8,072 nt of DNA, from positions 1 through 8,072 of the forward strand of contig CAKPAV010000069.1 of assembly GCA_934133115.1 (NCBI GenBank), written 5' to 3'. The translations under genes were made by a program, and so were the position numbers. The DNA is from an uncultured Bacilli bacterium. Lineage in GTDB: Bacteria; Bacillota_I; Bacilli_A; RFN20; CAG-826. Shown here piece after piece: positions 1 to 5,731 of this stretch (positions are counted from its first letter, which is position 1; every line of letters begins with the position of its first letter). Below the pieces are notes generated by a model. The model had not been told where the DNA came from. It saw only the letters and a program-made list of their open reading frames with translations, and ran no database searches.

Positions 1-217
1 GAGCTGTATAAAACCATCCCTTACCATTCCAAGGCGTAATACTACCAACAATAATAATTTTAGCATTCTTTTTTTCTTCATCACTTAAATCATTAATATC
101 AATAGGTATAACAGAACTAGCTATTTCATAATTAGACGAATCAAATACACTATTAAAGTTTCTTATAGTTGATTCAAAGTTATTTAAGTCTAAACAACCA
201 TATTTATTATTTTTCAT
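1..217 (-). CDS. Partial hypothetical protein, N-terminal 72 residues
   Basis: The reading frame opens at an ATG (complement of 215-217) and stays open to the left edge, so the C-terminus is missing. A purine-rich AGAAAGAAG lies upstream as a plausible ribosome-binding site. The visible protein has a polar N-terminal half, an acidic stretch (DINDLSDEEKK), then a hydrophobic strand ending in a Gly/Trp-rich loop (IIIVGSITPWNGKGWFYTA). A hydrophobic strand followed by a Gly/Pro/Trp loop and FYTA is loosely reminiscent of uracil-DNA-glycosylase-fold proteins, but too little is present to assign a family. It is preceded by a promoter and hairpin leader nearly identical to that of the RNase III-like gene at 3363-3893, which suggests joint control. 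Coding status is well supported; function is unknown. Confidence 0.75.
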   Translation of the reverse strand, partial: MKNNKYGCLDLNNFESTIRNFNSVFDSSNYEIASSVIPIDINDLSDEEKKNAKIIIVGSITPWNGKGWFYTA

Positions 218-278
218 TTAAAAGCACTTCTTTCTAATTATAAATCTTTATTTATAACAATTAAAAAAATCTTTTTAT

Positions 279-359
279 TAAAGAACTGATGAATGTATCA
301 CACATCATTTTTTAATGCATGTAAAATAAAGTTATATATAAATAATTCTCCGTTCTTTA
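279..359 (-). promoter_or_regulatory. 5' leader hairpin, copy 1
   Basis: On the minus-strand transcript the 5' arm (359-345) pairs with the 3' arm (294-279) over about 14 base pairs, with one mismatch and one bulged A, enclosing a 50-nt AT-rich loop. The 5' arm begins where transcription is predicted to start, so the mRNA 5' end would be locked in a duplex. The distance to the start codon is about 61 nt, with a run of seven U residues (269-263) between. The arm and promoter region 340-373 matches 3968-4001 at 33 of 34 positions. The single difference (A or G in the RNA, opposite U) keeps the pair. Confidence 0.65.
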
Positions 360-364
360 CAATC

Positions 365-393
365 ATTTAACTATTTATCGTTAACATAGTCAA
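365..393 (-). promoter_or_regulatory. Promoter for the left-edge gene (copy 1 of shared module)
   Basis: On the minus strand, TTGACT (393-388) and TTAAAT (370-365) are separated by exactly 17 nt. The predicted start near 358-359 falls at the first base of the leader hairpin. The same boxes and spacing recur at 3993-4021. A palindromic GTTAAC sits in the spacer (380-385), and another lies upstream at 430-435 as part of GTTAACAA. Confidence 0.7.
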
Positions 394-503
394 GGTGAAA
401 ATTAAACATTTGTTAAATTGATGCTTAATGTTAACAATATATTTATTACTTAATATTTATTGAATATATTTTTATGAAAATGCTTAACTTTTTTGGAAAG
501 TAC

Positions 504-532
504 TTGCAAAACAAATCAATATCATTTAAACT
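504..532 (+). promoter_or_regulatory. Promoter of the lysine-riboswitch operon
   Basis: TTGCAA (504-509) and TAAACT (527-532) are 17 nt apart. The predicted start near 539 lies just upstream of riboswitch helix P1. The boxes are moderate matches; position relative to the riboswitch is the main support. Confidence 0.55.
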
Positions 533-544
533 TGTAGCAAGTCT

Positions 545-733
545 ATGAATCAAATAGAGGAGCGACTACAAAATAGTATTTCTTTCCTTAATGACTTTGG
601 AAAGAAAGAAAGGTAAGAGTCGCCGAAACCATCACTAGTATCTTTAGTCAAAGAGAATTGATGAGTTGGGATGTAGGATAATATCTTACATACTCGGCGG
701 ATAGCAAATATCCGATTGGCACTATTGATTGAG
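545..733 (+). promoter_or_regulatory. Lysine riboswitch (L-box) aptamer
   Basis: The conserved L-box landmarks appear in order: AGAGGAGCGACT (556-567), AAAGG..AAG and the hallmark GTCGCCGAAACC (619-630), GAGTTGGGATG, then later helices. P1 forms between 548-557 and 722-730 with one bulged A. P2 is GCGACT (562-567) with AGTCGC (618-623). A P4-type hairpin lies near 672-688, and GGATA/TATCC makes another within 699-713. This class binds L-lysine and usually represses lysine biosynthesis or import genes when lysine is plentiful. It sits directly upstream of an amino acid importer, which identifies the likely substrate. Confidence 0.93.
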
Positions 734-800
734 GTCCTACTTCTTAAAAGGATTACAATTAATGTGTGATCCTAGGCTAAGAAAGGGAGGACATTTTTTT
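734..800 (+). terminator. Riboswitch expression platform: terminator with buried Shine-Dalgarno
   Basis: A compound hairpin spans 734-792: outer GTCCT with AGGAC, middle TTCTTA (741-746) with TAAGAA (778-783), and inner AGGATTACA (749-757) with TGTGATCCT (765-773). Seven T residues (794-800) follow, directly before the ATG at 801. The competing antiterminator pairs 723-731, the 3' strand of P1, with 756-764 over nine pairs including two wobbles. Lysine-stabilised P1 would free the terminator. The GGGAGG ribosome-binding site (785-790) lies in the terminator 3' arm, so translation could be blocked too. Confidence 0.85.
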
Positions 801-1697
801 ATGTCAAAGAAAAATAATTTTATGTTATGTGCAGTAACAGCACTTTTTGTTACAAGTTGTTCACCCGTAAGTGATGATTTTATTTATCATTATGAACCCA
901 GTTTTTCTTCAATTGATACAACAAACATTGAAGTAAACAAACTCATTGTAGGAATGGAATGTAACTATTCTCCATTTAATTGGACAGATAATAGTGATAA
1001 CGATTATAATCTAGCTATTCATAATATTGGTGGGAGTTTTGCCGATGGATATGATGTCCAAATCGCAGCTTTATTAGGTAAAGCTCTTAATATGGAAGTG
1101 GAAATAATTAAAGAAAATTGGGAAAGTTTAGTACCTGATGTTCAAACTAACACTATTAATCTAGTTCTAGCAGGAATGACTGATACTGAAGAAAGAAGAG
1201 AATCTATAGATTTTAGTGATGAATATTATCGTTCTGAATTAGTGTTAATTACTAAAAAAGATACTTCTTCTTTATATAATTCCGTTCTAACTAGTGAGGA
1301 AGTAAAAATACTTTTAAACAATAAAAGTATTATTTCACAAGTATCAACAGTTACTAATGATGTTATTGAAACTTTTGTGTCTAATTATAGCGCTATACAC
1401 TTATCTCCTTTAGGAACTTTTGCTGAGTGCGCTATCGACGTTAGTAATGGTTTAGCATTTGCGATGACTGCTGAATATCCAGTGGCGCAAGCAATTGTTA
1501 ATTCAAATCCTTCTTTAGGCATAATTCGTATATCACAAGATATATTAGGTGTTGATTTATCTGAACTTGGTGTATCAATTGGTATTAAAAAAGGTAATGA
1601 TAACTTAAAAAGATGTATTAATGAAGCATTAAGTTATATATCTCAAGATTTACGTAATTTAATGATGAGTGAAGCTGTTACTAGAAGCGGAGAATAA
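801..1697 (+). CDS. Lysine (amino acid) ABC transporter substrate-binding lipoprotein
   Basis: This 298-residue extracellular solute-binding protein (family 3) should be membrane-anchored and deliver an amino acid to the permease encoded next. The ATG at 801 is chosen over an in-frame upstream TTG at 729 because 729 falls inside the riboswitch, and 801 has a GGGAGG site 10 nt upstream. The N-terminus is a lipoprotein signal: lysines 3-4, a hydrophobic stretch, and lipobox VTSC with the lipidated Cys at residue 20. Family hallmarks follow: LIVGMECNYSPFNW (48-61), GYDVQIAALLGKAL (83-96) and AGMTDTEERRESIDFSDEYY (124-143). Lysine specificity is inferred from the L-box upstream. The stop codon is 4 nt before the permease start, so the two are cotranscribed. 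Confidence 0.93.
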   Translation: MSKKNNFMLCAVTALFVTSCSPVSDDFIYHYEPSFSSIDTTNIEVNKLIVGMECNYSPFNWTDNSDNDYNLAIHNIGGSFADGYDVQIAALLGKALNMEVEIIKENWESLVPDVQTNTINLVLAGMTDTEERRESIDFSDEYYRSELVLITKKDTSSLYNSVLTSEEVKILLNNKSIISQVSTVTNDVIETFVSNYSAIHLSPLGTFAECAIDVSNGLAFAMTAEYPVAQAIVNSNPSLGIIRISQDILGVDLSELGVSIGIKKGNDNLKRCINEALSYISQDLRNLMMSEAVTRSGE

Positions 1698-1701
1698 GCT
1701 T

Positions 1702-2481
1702 ATGTGGAATGATATTACTAATCTATTATCTAAATATTGGGAAAATTATCTTAACGGTACGCTTGCTACGATTGTACTATCATTTGTTGGAACTTTTGGT
1801 GGATTATTTTTAGGAATATTTTTAGCTTATTTTAAATCATTAAAAACTAAAAATGTTTCAATATACCAAAAACTATGGCGCATTCCTTTGAAATTTCTTT
1901 CTAATTTATATTCAATTATAATTCGTGGAACACCAATGATGGTTCAAGCAATGTTATTTAAATATGGTTCACAAATGTTAGGTTTAAATTGGAATAATGT
2001 TTTGATGGGTATTAACACTTGGAATGGTTGGTTTATAGCTGGTTTAATTGTAATCACTTTTAATACAACGGCATATATGGGAGAGATTATTGAATCTGGT
2101 TTAAATGGTGTTGGAAATGATCAAATTGAAGGCGCTAAATCTCTTGGGATGAATGATTTTCAAATATTAATTCATGTTACATTACCACAAGCTATTAGAA
2201 ATTCAATTCCGACGATTGGAAATGAGTGGGTAGTAAATATTAAGGACTCTTCTGTTCTTAATGTAATTGCGGTGTCTGAATTATATTGGCAGGCTTCTAG
2301 TGCTGCTTCTAAAGGATATCAATATTTAGCTACATATGTAATTATTGCTTGTATTTATTTATCATTAACTCTTATATCGACAGGTATTTTAAAATTAATT
2401 GCTTTTAAATTAGATGGTAACAAAATCTCTACTTCTCTTAAAAACTATTTATCACATTATAAGAAAGTTGGTGCTAACTAA
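1702..2481 (+). CDS. Amino acid ABC transporter permease (His/Glu/Gln/Arg family)
   Basis: A 259-residue inner-membrane subunit that would form the transport channel, probably as a homodimer because only one permease gene is present. The ATG at 1702 is preferred over an in-frame GTG at 1669 because GGAG at 1689-1692 is ideally spaced and the GTG lies inside the upstream gene. Visible features are a first membrane segment around residues 21-43, the family motif RGTPMMVQ (75-82), further hydrophobic segments near 110-122 and 208-234, and the EAA loop that contacts the ATPase (GAKSLGM at 144-150, then [10 protein letters not shown] at 161-170). After the last membrane segment there is a polar tail of about 25 residues, rich in Lys and Ser. 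Confidence 0.93.
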   Translation: MWNDITNLLSKYWENYLNGTLATIVLSFVGTFGGLFLGIFLAYFKSLKTKNVSIYQKLWRIPLKFLSNLYSIIIRGTPMMVQAMLFKYGSQMLGLNWNNVLMGINTWNGWFIAGLIVITFNTTAYMGEIIESGLNGVGNDQIEGAKSLGMNDFQILIHVTLPQAIRNSIPTIGNEWVVNIKDSSVLNVIAVSELYWQASSAASKGYQYLATYVIIACIYLSLTLISTGILKLIAFKLDGNKISTSLKNYLSHYKKVGAN

Positions 2482-2483
2482 TT

Positions 2484-3278
2484 ATGAATATTTTAAGCAT
2501 TAATCATTTAGCTAAATCATTCTCTAATAACACTATTGTTTTAAAAGATATTTCTTTTGATGTTAAAAAAGGTGAATGTATTACTATTATTGGTTCTTCT
2601 GGCTCTGGAAAATCAACTTTATTACGCTGCATTAATTTATTAGAATCTCCCGATAGTGGATCTATTTTATTAAATGGTGTTAATATTTTAGATAAAAATA
2701 TTAATCAAAATAAAGTACGATCTAAACTTGCTATGGTATTTCAATCTTTTAATTTATTTAATAATATGAATGTTTTAGATAATTGTGTTATTGGGCAAGT
2801 TAAAGTACTTAAGCGTAATAAAAAAGAGGCTATTGAAATAGCCACCAAAAACTTAGAGAAAGTTGGATTATCCGATAGAATTAATTTTAAAATACAAAAT
2901 CTTTCTGGCGGGCAAAAGCAAAGAGTTGCTATTGCAAGAGCTTTATCGATGAATCCTGATATTATTTTATTTGATGAACCTACTTCTGCGCTTGATCCAG
3001 AAATGGTAAATGAAGTACTTAAAGTAATTAAAGAATTAGCAAGTCAACATATAACCATGATTATTGTCACTCATGAAATGCGTTTTGCTAAAGAAGTATC
3101 CGACCGTATTATATTTATGGATAAAGGCATTATTGCTCAAATGGGAACTCCTAAATATATATTTGATGAATGTGATGATGAGAGATTAAAAGCATTTATT
3201 AATCGTGATTCTCGTTCTCCGGTTATAATAACAAATACTGAGCACAAATTATTTAATAAGAAAATAGTGGGTGATTAA
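2484..3278 (+). CDS. Amino acid ABC transporter ATP-binding protein
   Basis: A 264-residue cytoplasmic ATPase that powers the importer. All ABC motifs are intact: Walker [10 protein letters not shown] (37-45), Q-loop Gln87 in VFQSFNLF, signature [15 protein letters not shown] (140-154), Walker [15 protein letters not shown] (160-173) and the H-loop His197 in VTHEMRFA. This matches the polar amino acid (GlnQ/HisP-like) subfamily. The start codon is 2 nt after the permease stop and has no strong ribosome-binding site of its own, so translational coupling is likely. The last 20 or so residues beyond RDSRSPV are poorly conserved in such proteins and look like a lineage-specific tail. It is the final gene of the lysine operon and is followed by a terminator. 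Confidence 0.95.
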   Translation: MNILSINHLAKSFSNNTIVLKDISFDVKKGECITIIGSSGSGKSTLLRCINLLESPDSGSILLNGVNILDKNINQNKVRSKLAMVFQSFNLFNNMNVLDNCVIGQVKVLKRNKKEAIEIATKNLEKVGLSDRINFKIQNLSGGQKQRVAIARALSMNPDIILFDEPTSALDPEMVNEVLKVIKELASQHITMIIVTHEMRFAKEVSDRIIFMDKGIIAQMGTPKYIFDECDDERLKAFINRDSRSPVIITNTEHKLFNKKIVGD

Positions 3279-3309
3279 TAATATTTTCATTTTTTAATTT
3301 ACTTTTTCT

Positions 3310-3342
3310 AAAGCAAGTTGAATTAGTTCTCTTGCTTTTTTT
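3310..3342 (+). terminator. Intrinsic terminator of the lysine transporter operon
   Basis: AAAGCAAG (3310-3317) pairs with CTTGCTTT (3331-3338), with an inner GAA/TTC pairing around a TTAG loop, and a T-run follows to 3342. It lies about 30 nt after the ATPase stop codon. The reverse strand lacks a T-run after the stem, so it should act only on plus-strand transcription. Confidence 0.8.
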
Positions 3343-3362
3343 ATATGTTTTTCTTATATTTT

Positions 3363-3893
3363 TTAATTAAAGTTAATCCAACATTTAGTCAACAAATCAC
3401 TTATTTCTTTTATGTTATTACCATTTTCTTCCATATATATTGCACCAATCATTGCTTCAATAGCGGTAGCAATATATTTTCTAGGATTATTCTTTTTATT
3501 TTTTCCTTCTGTTTTTGTTCTATTTTCATATTTATAATCGGCTTTCATCGATTTATTATCTTTATCAAACCGCAAATATTTCAAAATATCATAATGTTTT
3601 GCCACAACTGAAACTAAATATTCATCGGTGATATATTGTTCGATTTTCTTAGATAATTTATCTATTTTTTCATCTTCATAGAAATGCCTTGCATAAATTA
3701 ATTTCATTAATGCATCACCAATTGTAGCTAAATCACGATTAGTTGGAAGTGGCTTATGTAGTTCTTCATAATTAGGATTATTTTTCTTTACACCTTTAGA
3801 TCTAGCCGTATTATAAGATGAATCTGTTAATGCTATTTTAACATATTTACAATTTTTCTCATTTAAGTATCTTTCAAATAAATCTTGTTCCAT
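3363..3893 (-). CDS. RNase III-domain protein, no dsRNA-binding domain
   Basis: A 176-residue protein with both halves of the RNase III fold: NRDLATIGDALMKL (52-65), corresponding to the signature helix, and YIATAIEAMIGAIYMEENG (140-158), corresponding to the EALIGAIYLD helix. EYLVSVVAKHYDILKYLRF (91-109) matches the LVS...YL region between them. Asp60 and Glu146 are kept, but the positions that hold the other two acidic residues in classical RNase III are Ala56 and Thr143. Mini-III enzymes, which mature 23S rRNA, show a similar LAYIGDA pattern, so activity remains possible. A double-stranded-RNA-binding domain is absent. About 50 residues precede the first motif. Transcription should start at the promoter at 3993-4021, and a GAAAGG ribosome-binding site precedes the ATG. 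The exact substrate is unknown. Confidence 0.85.
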   Translation of the reverse strand: MEQDLFERYLNEKNCKYVKIALTDSSYNTARSKGVKKNNPNYEELHKPLPTNRDLATIGDALMKLIYARHFYEDEKIDKLSKKIEQYITDEYLVSVVAKHYDILKYLRFDKDNKSMKADYKYENRTKTEGKNKKNNPRKYIATAIEAMIGAIYMEENGNNIKEISDLLTKCWINFN

Positions 3894-3909
3894 TTTGTAT
3901 TACCTTTCA

Positions 3910-3987
3910 TAAAGAACAGATGAATTTTTAAATATGCAATTTATAGCAAAATCAATAAATATTTATTAAATAATTCTCCGTTCCTTA
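3910..3987 (-). promoter_or_regulatory. 5' leader hairpin, copy 2, upstream of the RNase III-like gene
   Basis: On the minus strand, 3987-3973 pairs with 3925-3910 over about 15 base pairs with one bulged A and two G-U pairs, around a 47-nt AT-rich loop. The 3' arm ends 16 nt before the ATG at 3893, right next to the GAAAGG ribosome-binding site, so the structure could affect translation or mRNA stability. It is the counterpart of the hairpin at 279-359. An RNase III-like product encoded just downstream makes feedback cleavage of this duplex a reasonable idea, which is inference. Confidence 0.65.
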
Positions 3988-3992
3988 CAATC

Positions 3993-4021
3993 ATTTAACT
4001 ACCTGTTATTGCTTTAGTCAA
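3993..4021 (-). promoter_or_regulatory. Promoter of the RNase III-like gene (copy 2 of shared module)
   Basis: On the minus strand, TTGACT (4021-4016) and TTAAAT (3998-3993) are 17 nt apart, exactly as in copy 1. GTTAACAA at 4059-4066 lies 38 nt beyond the -35 box, against 37 nt in copy 1, suggesting a conserved upstream operator or just shared descent. Confidence 0.7.
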
Positions 4022-4066
4022 GGTAGAATATGAATATTCATTAATTTTGTTAATAATTGTTAACAA

Positions 4067-4299
4067 CAAGTTTATTTTTATAATTTTGCTCAACTATTTT
4101 TAAAATTTTTAATATGTAATATTAACTTAAGGCAATAAAATTTTTTACTTTTTTTATTCTTTACAATTAGTTATAATGTTAGTGGTAAATAGGGAATGGT
4201 AAAATAAATTTAAAATAATAAATACCCTTTCTAATAAATTTTATGTTTACTTTAGATTTATAGAAATTTGAGGTTTCTGTAACTAATACGGAGGTAAAA
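4067..4299. other. AT-rich intergenic region upstream of the TIR gene
   Basis: No open reading frame with a ribosome-binding site was found here. It holds the presumed plus-strand promoter of the TIR gene (a perfect TATAAT at 4172-4177), a long 5' untranslated stretch, a small AGAAA/TTTCT hairpin at 4262-4278 and the TIR ribosome-binding site GGAGG at 4290-4294. Confidence 0.6.
4149..4177 (+). promoter_or_regulatory. Probable promoter of the TIR operon
   Basis: A perfect -10 box TATAAT occupies 4172-4177. The position 17 nt upstream (4149-4154) is only TTTTTT, a weak -35, so the call rests on the -10 box and on location. The predicted transcript would have a leader of about 115 nt before the TIR start codon. 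Confidence 0.5.
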
Positions 4300-4950
4300 A
4301 TGGGAATTGAAAGACACAAAGTTTTTATTAGTTATTATCATGCGGAAGATCAGTGGTATAAGGACTATCTAACAAAACTAACATATTATAATTCCGATAA
4401 ACAAAAACGTATGCCAATTTTTGACGACTTTTCTGTTAATACTGGGGATATTGATGATACATATCTTACGGATGAACAAATACGAAGAAAAATACGAGAC
4501 GAATATATGCGTGAAGCAAATGTCTTAATAGTGTTATGCGGAAAAAACACAAAAAACAGAAAACATATTGATTGGGAAATCCATACTGCAATGTATGATA
4601 GTGATATAAATCATCAAATGGGAATTTTAGTTATAAACTTGCCATCTATTTACGGATTGCAACAAGTAAGAGTATCAAATGAGGATGAAAAAGAATTAGT
4701 TGCTCCTGGTTCTAGATGGAAGAACATGACTTCTGAAGAAATTAAAAACTCTTTTTCATATTTGCCTGAAAGAATATTGAAAAACATTATCTTACACAAT
4801 CCAATAACTGTCGTTGATTGGAATCGTATAGAATTTAATAATGAAATATTAATGAAATTAGTTGATAGCGCATTTAAACGCAAAGATAAAGTAAAATATG
4901 ATCATTCAATGCCTTTGAGGAGGAAAAATACTCCATGTGTAAAAAATTAA
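4300..4950 (+). CDS. TIR-like domain protein (DUF1863/ThsB-like)
   Basis: A 216-residue protein whose first half is a TIR-like fold. Strand A is HKVFISYYHAEDQWYKDYL (6-24), followed by IFDDFSVNTGDID (40-52), the RDEYM helix (66-70), a core strand ANVLIVLCG (73-81) and KNRKHIDWEIHTAM (85-98). Glu93, next to Trp92, is the candidate catalytic acid by analogy with NAD-cleaving TIR proteins. This is the DUF1863 type found in Thoeris ThsB, where the enzyme turns NAD+ into a signalling nucleotide during phage infection. No ThsA-like gene (SIR2/SLOG or macro domain) lies in the window. The C-terminal part (about 120-216) has no motif I recognise. The ATG has GGAGG 5 nt upstream. The end overlaps the next gene by 16 nt, so they work as a pair. 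The TIR call is strong; enzymatic activity is inferred. Confidence 0.87.
   Translation: MGIERHKVFISYYHAEDQWYKDYLTKLTYYNSDKQKRMPIFDDFSVNTGDIDDTYLTDEQIRRKIRDEYMREANVLIVLCGKNTKNRKHIDWEIHTAMYDSDINHQMGILVINLPSIYGLQQVRVSNEDEKELVAPGSRWKNMTSEEIKNSFSYLPERILKNIILHNPITVVDWNRIEFNNEILMKLVDSAFKRKDKVKYDHSMPLRRKNTPCVKN
4918..4937 (+). promoter_or_regulatory. Ribosome-binding site in a coupling hairpin
   Basis: AGGAGG (4918-4923) serves the ATG at 4935. GGAG (4919-4922) can pair with CTCC (4931-4934) across an 8-nt loop, hiding the site. Both lie inside the end of the TIR gene, so ribosomes finishing it would open the hairpin, a simple way to tie partner synthesis to TIR synthesis. Confidence 0.5.
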
Positions 4951-5438
4951 AAAAATTAGTTGAGGTTTTGAATAACTTTGAAATAGAAGAAATCAATCTG
5001 TCAAAAGGCGGTTCCGAACTTAAACTTAGATATACAAACTATGATGCTGAAGCAGCATGGCAAATGTATGTAGAATTAATAACACGTGTTTTAACTCAAC
5101 CTTTAGGTAATGAAGATGGTGACGAACAAAGTGCATTAACAAGCATTTACAAAATCTTTGAAATAACTCGTTCTATATTAAAAGAATATGGTAGGAAGGC
5201 CAAAAATTTTACCACCATTGCAATTATTATTCTTAACCAAAAAGTGCGTCCTTTTACGGCTAAATGGCATTTAACAGATTTTGGATTTGATAATAATCGT
5301 GAAAAATTCAGAATAGATTTAAGAAACTTACAAAAAACACTCATTTCTTATTCTCGTTTATTAGCGGATATGGCAAATGTAAGAGATCTAACCACTATTG
5401 AAGCCAATAAAGAAAAAGAATTAATTAGTGTAAATTAA
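4935..5438 (+). CDS. Conserved small partner of the TIR protein, function unknown
   Basis: A 167-residue, mostly helical protein in a different frame from the TIR gene, overlapping its end by 16 nt. The most striking segment is LNQKVRPFTAKWH (100-112), preceded by a short hydrophobic run (FTTIAIIIL, 92-100) that is too brief for a convincing membrane span. Earlier, AWQMYVELITRVLTQPL (41-57) leads into an acidic turn (GNEDGDE). The second half has an FRIDLRNLQKTLISYSRLL helix (125-143). The RPFxxKWH pattern is one I recall from small uncharacterised proteins, including ones near TIR or phage-defence genes, but I cannot name a family. The overlap suggests a dedicated regulator, sensor or effector of the TIR protein. 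Function is open. Confidence 0.82.
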   Translation: MCKKLKKLVEVLNNFEIEEINLSKGGSELKLRYTNYDAEAAWQMYVELITRVLTQPLGNEDGDEQSALTSIYKIFEITRSILKEYGRKAKNFTTIAIIILNQKVRPFTAKWHLTDFGFDNNREKFRIDLRNLQKTLISYSRLLADMANVRDLTTIEANKEKELISVN

Positions 5439-5731
5439 ATTATAATTTAATCTTTAGTATACGTTAAAAACATATCACATAAAAAACAATATGCTTTTAA
5501 ATCAATAACGGCCGATAAAATTTATGCCAAAATCAGTATACAAAACACACTATTTTGGGTGCTAGCTAAAACACAAATATTGAATTTCGAAAAATTAATA
5601 CATTCAAGCATAGGAGAAAATAAAAGCCTATGTATTAACCTAAATATGTGAAAAACATATAAGTATGAAATAACTTTTTAAACAAAAACATCAATAAAAA
5701 ATATTATGTAAGAAAGAAATGAGGTTTTAAT
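5439..5731. other. Gene-free gap with several hairpins
   Basis: No credible coding frame is visible in these 293 nt. Three inverted repeats stand out. CCAAAAT (5527-5533) pairs with ATTTTGG (5552-5558), with AGT/ACT inside. TTAATACAT (5595-5603) pairs with ATGTATTAA (5630-5638), or alternatively CATAGG (5609-5614) pairs with CCTATG (5627-5632). ATATGT (5644-5649) pairs with ACATAT (5655-5660) around GAAAA. None is followed by a clear T-run, so they are not standard terminators. The region may hold a small RNA, a long leader for the ATPase gene or simply the boundary between two units. Confidence 0.5.
5678..5707 (+). promoter_or_regulatory. Possible promoter of the ATPase gene
   Basis: TATTAT at 5702-5707 is a good -10 match, with a poor TTAAAC-type -35 about 18 nt upstream. 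It would leave a leader of less than 25 nt, containing only the GAGGT ribosome-binding site (5721-5725). AT-rich DNA gives such matches easily, so this is tentative. Confidence 0.3.

Noticed and set aside
279..359. Terminal inverted repeats of a small transposable element (MITE)
   Set aside because: Conservation extends through the promoter boxes and upstream element, and both copies sit in the same functional place upstream of genes, which fits a regulatory module better. No target-site duplication was seen. It cannot be fully excluded.
729..800. Upstream TTG start giving 24 extra residues on the substrate-binding protein
   Set aside because: It lies inside the riboswitch P1 and terminator, and would put extra sequence before an otherwise normal lipoprotein signal. 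ATG 801 has the proper ribosome-binding site.
1669..1701. Upstream GTG start for the permease
   Set aside because: It falls within the coding end of the preceding gene. ATG 1702 has GGAG at correct spacing and fits the normal N-terminus of the family.
801..3278. Mycoplasma genetic code (UGA=Trp)
   Set aside because: Tryptophan is encoded by TGG throughout, and full-length family proteins are obtained without reading through any TGA.
3310..3342. Same hairpin as a terminator for the minus-strand RNase III-like gene
   Set aside because: On that strand the stem is followed by AGAAAAAG, not a U-run, so bidirectional function is not supported.
3345..3611. Plus-strand frame of 88 codons rich in Phe and Ile
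   Set aside because: It is antisense to the RNase III-like gene, has low-complexity composition and no ribosome-binding site.
5439..5731. Retron-type noncoding RNA
   Set aside because: No reverse transcriptase gene is in the window and no msr/msd-like arrangement with flanking inverted repeats was seen.
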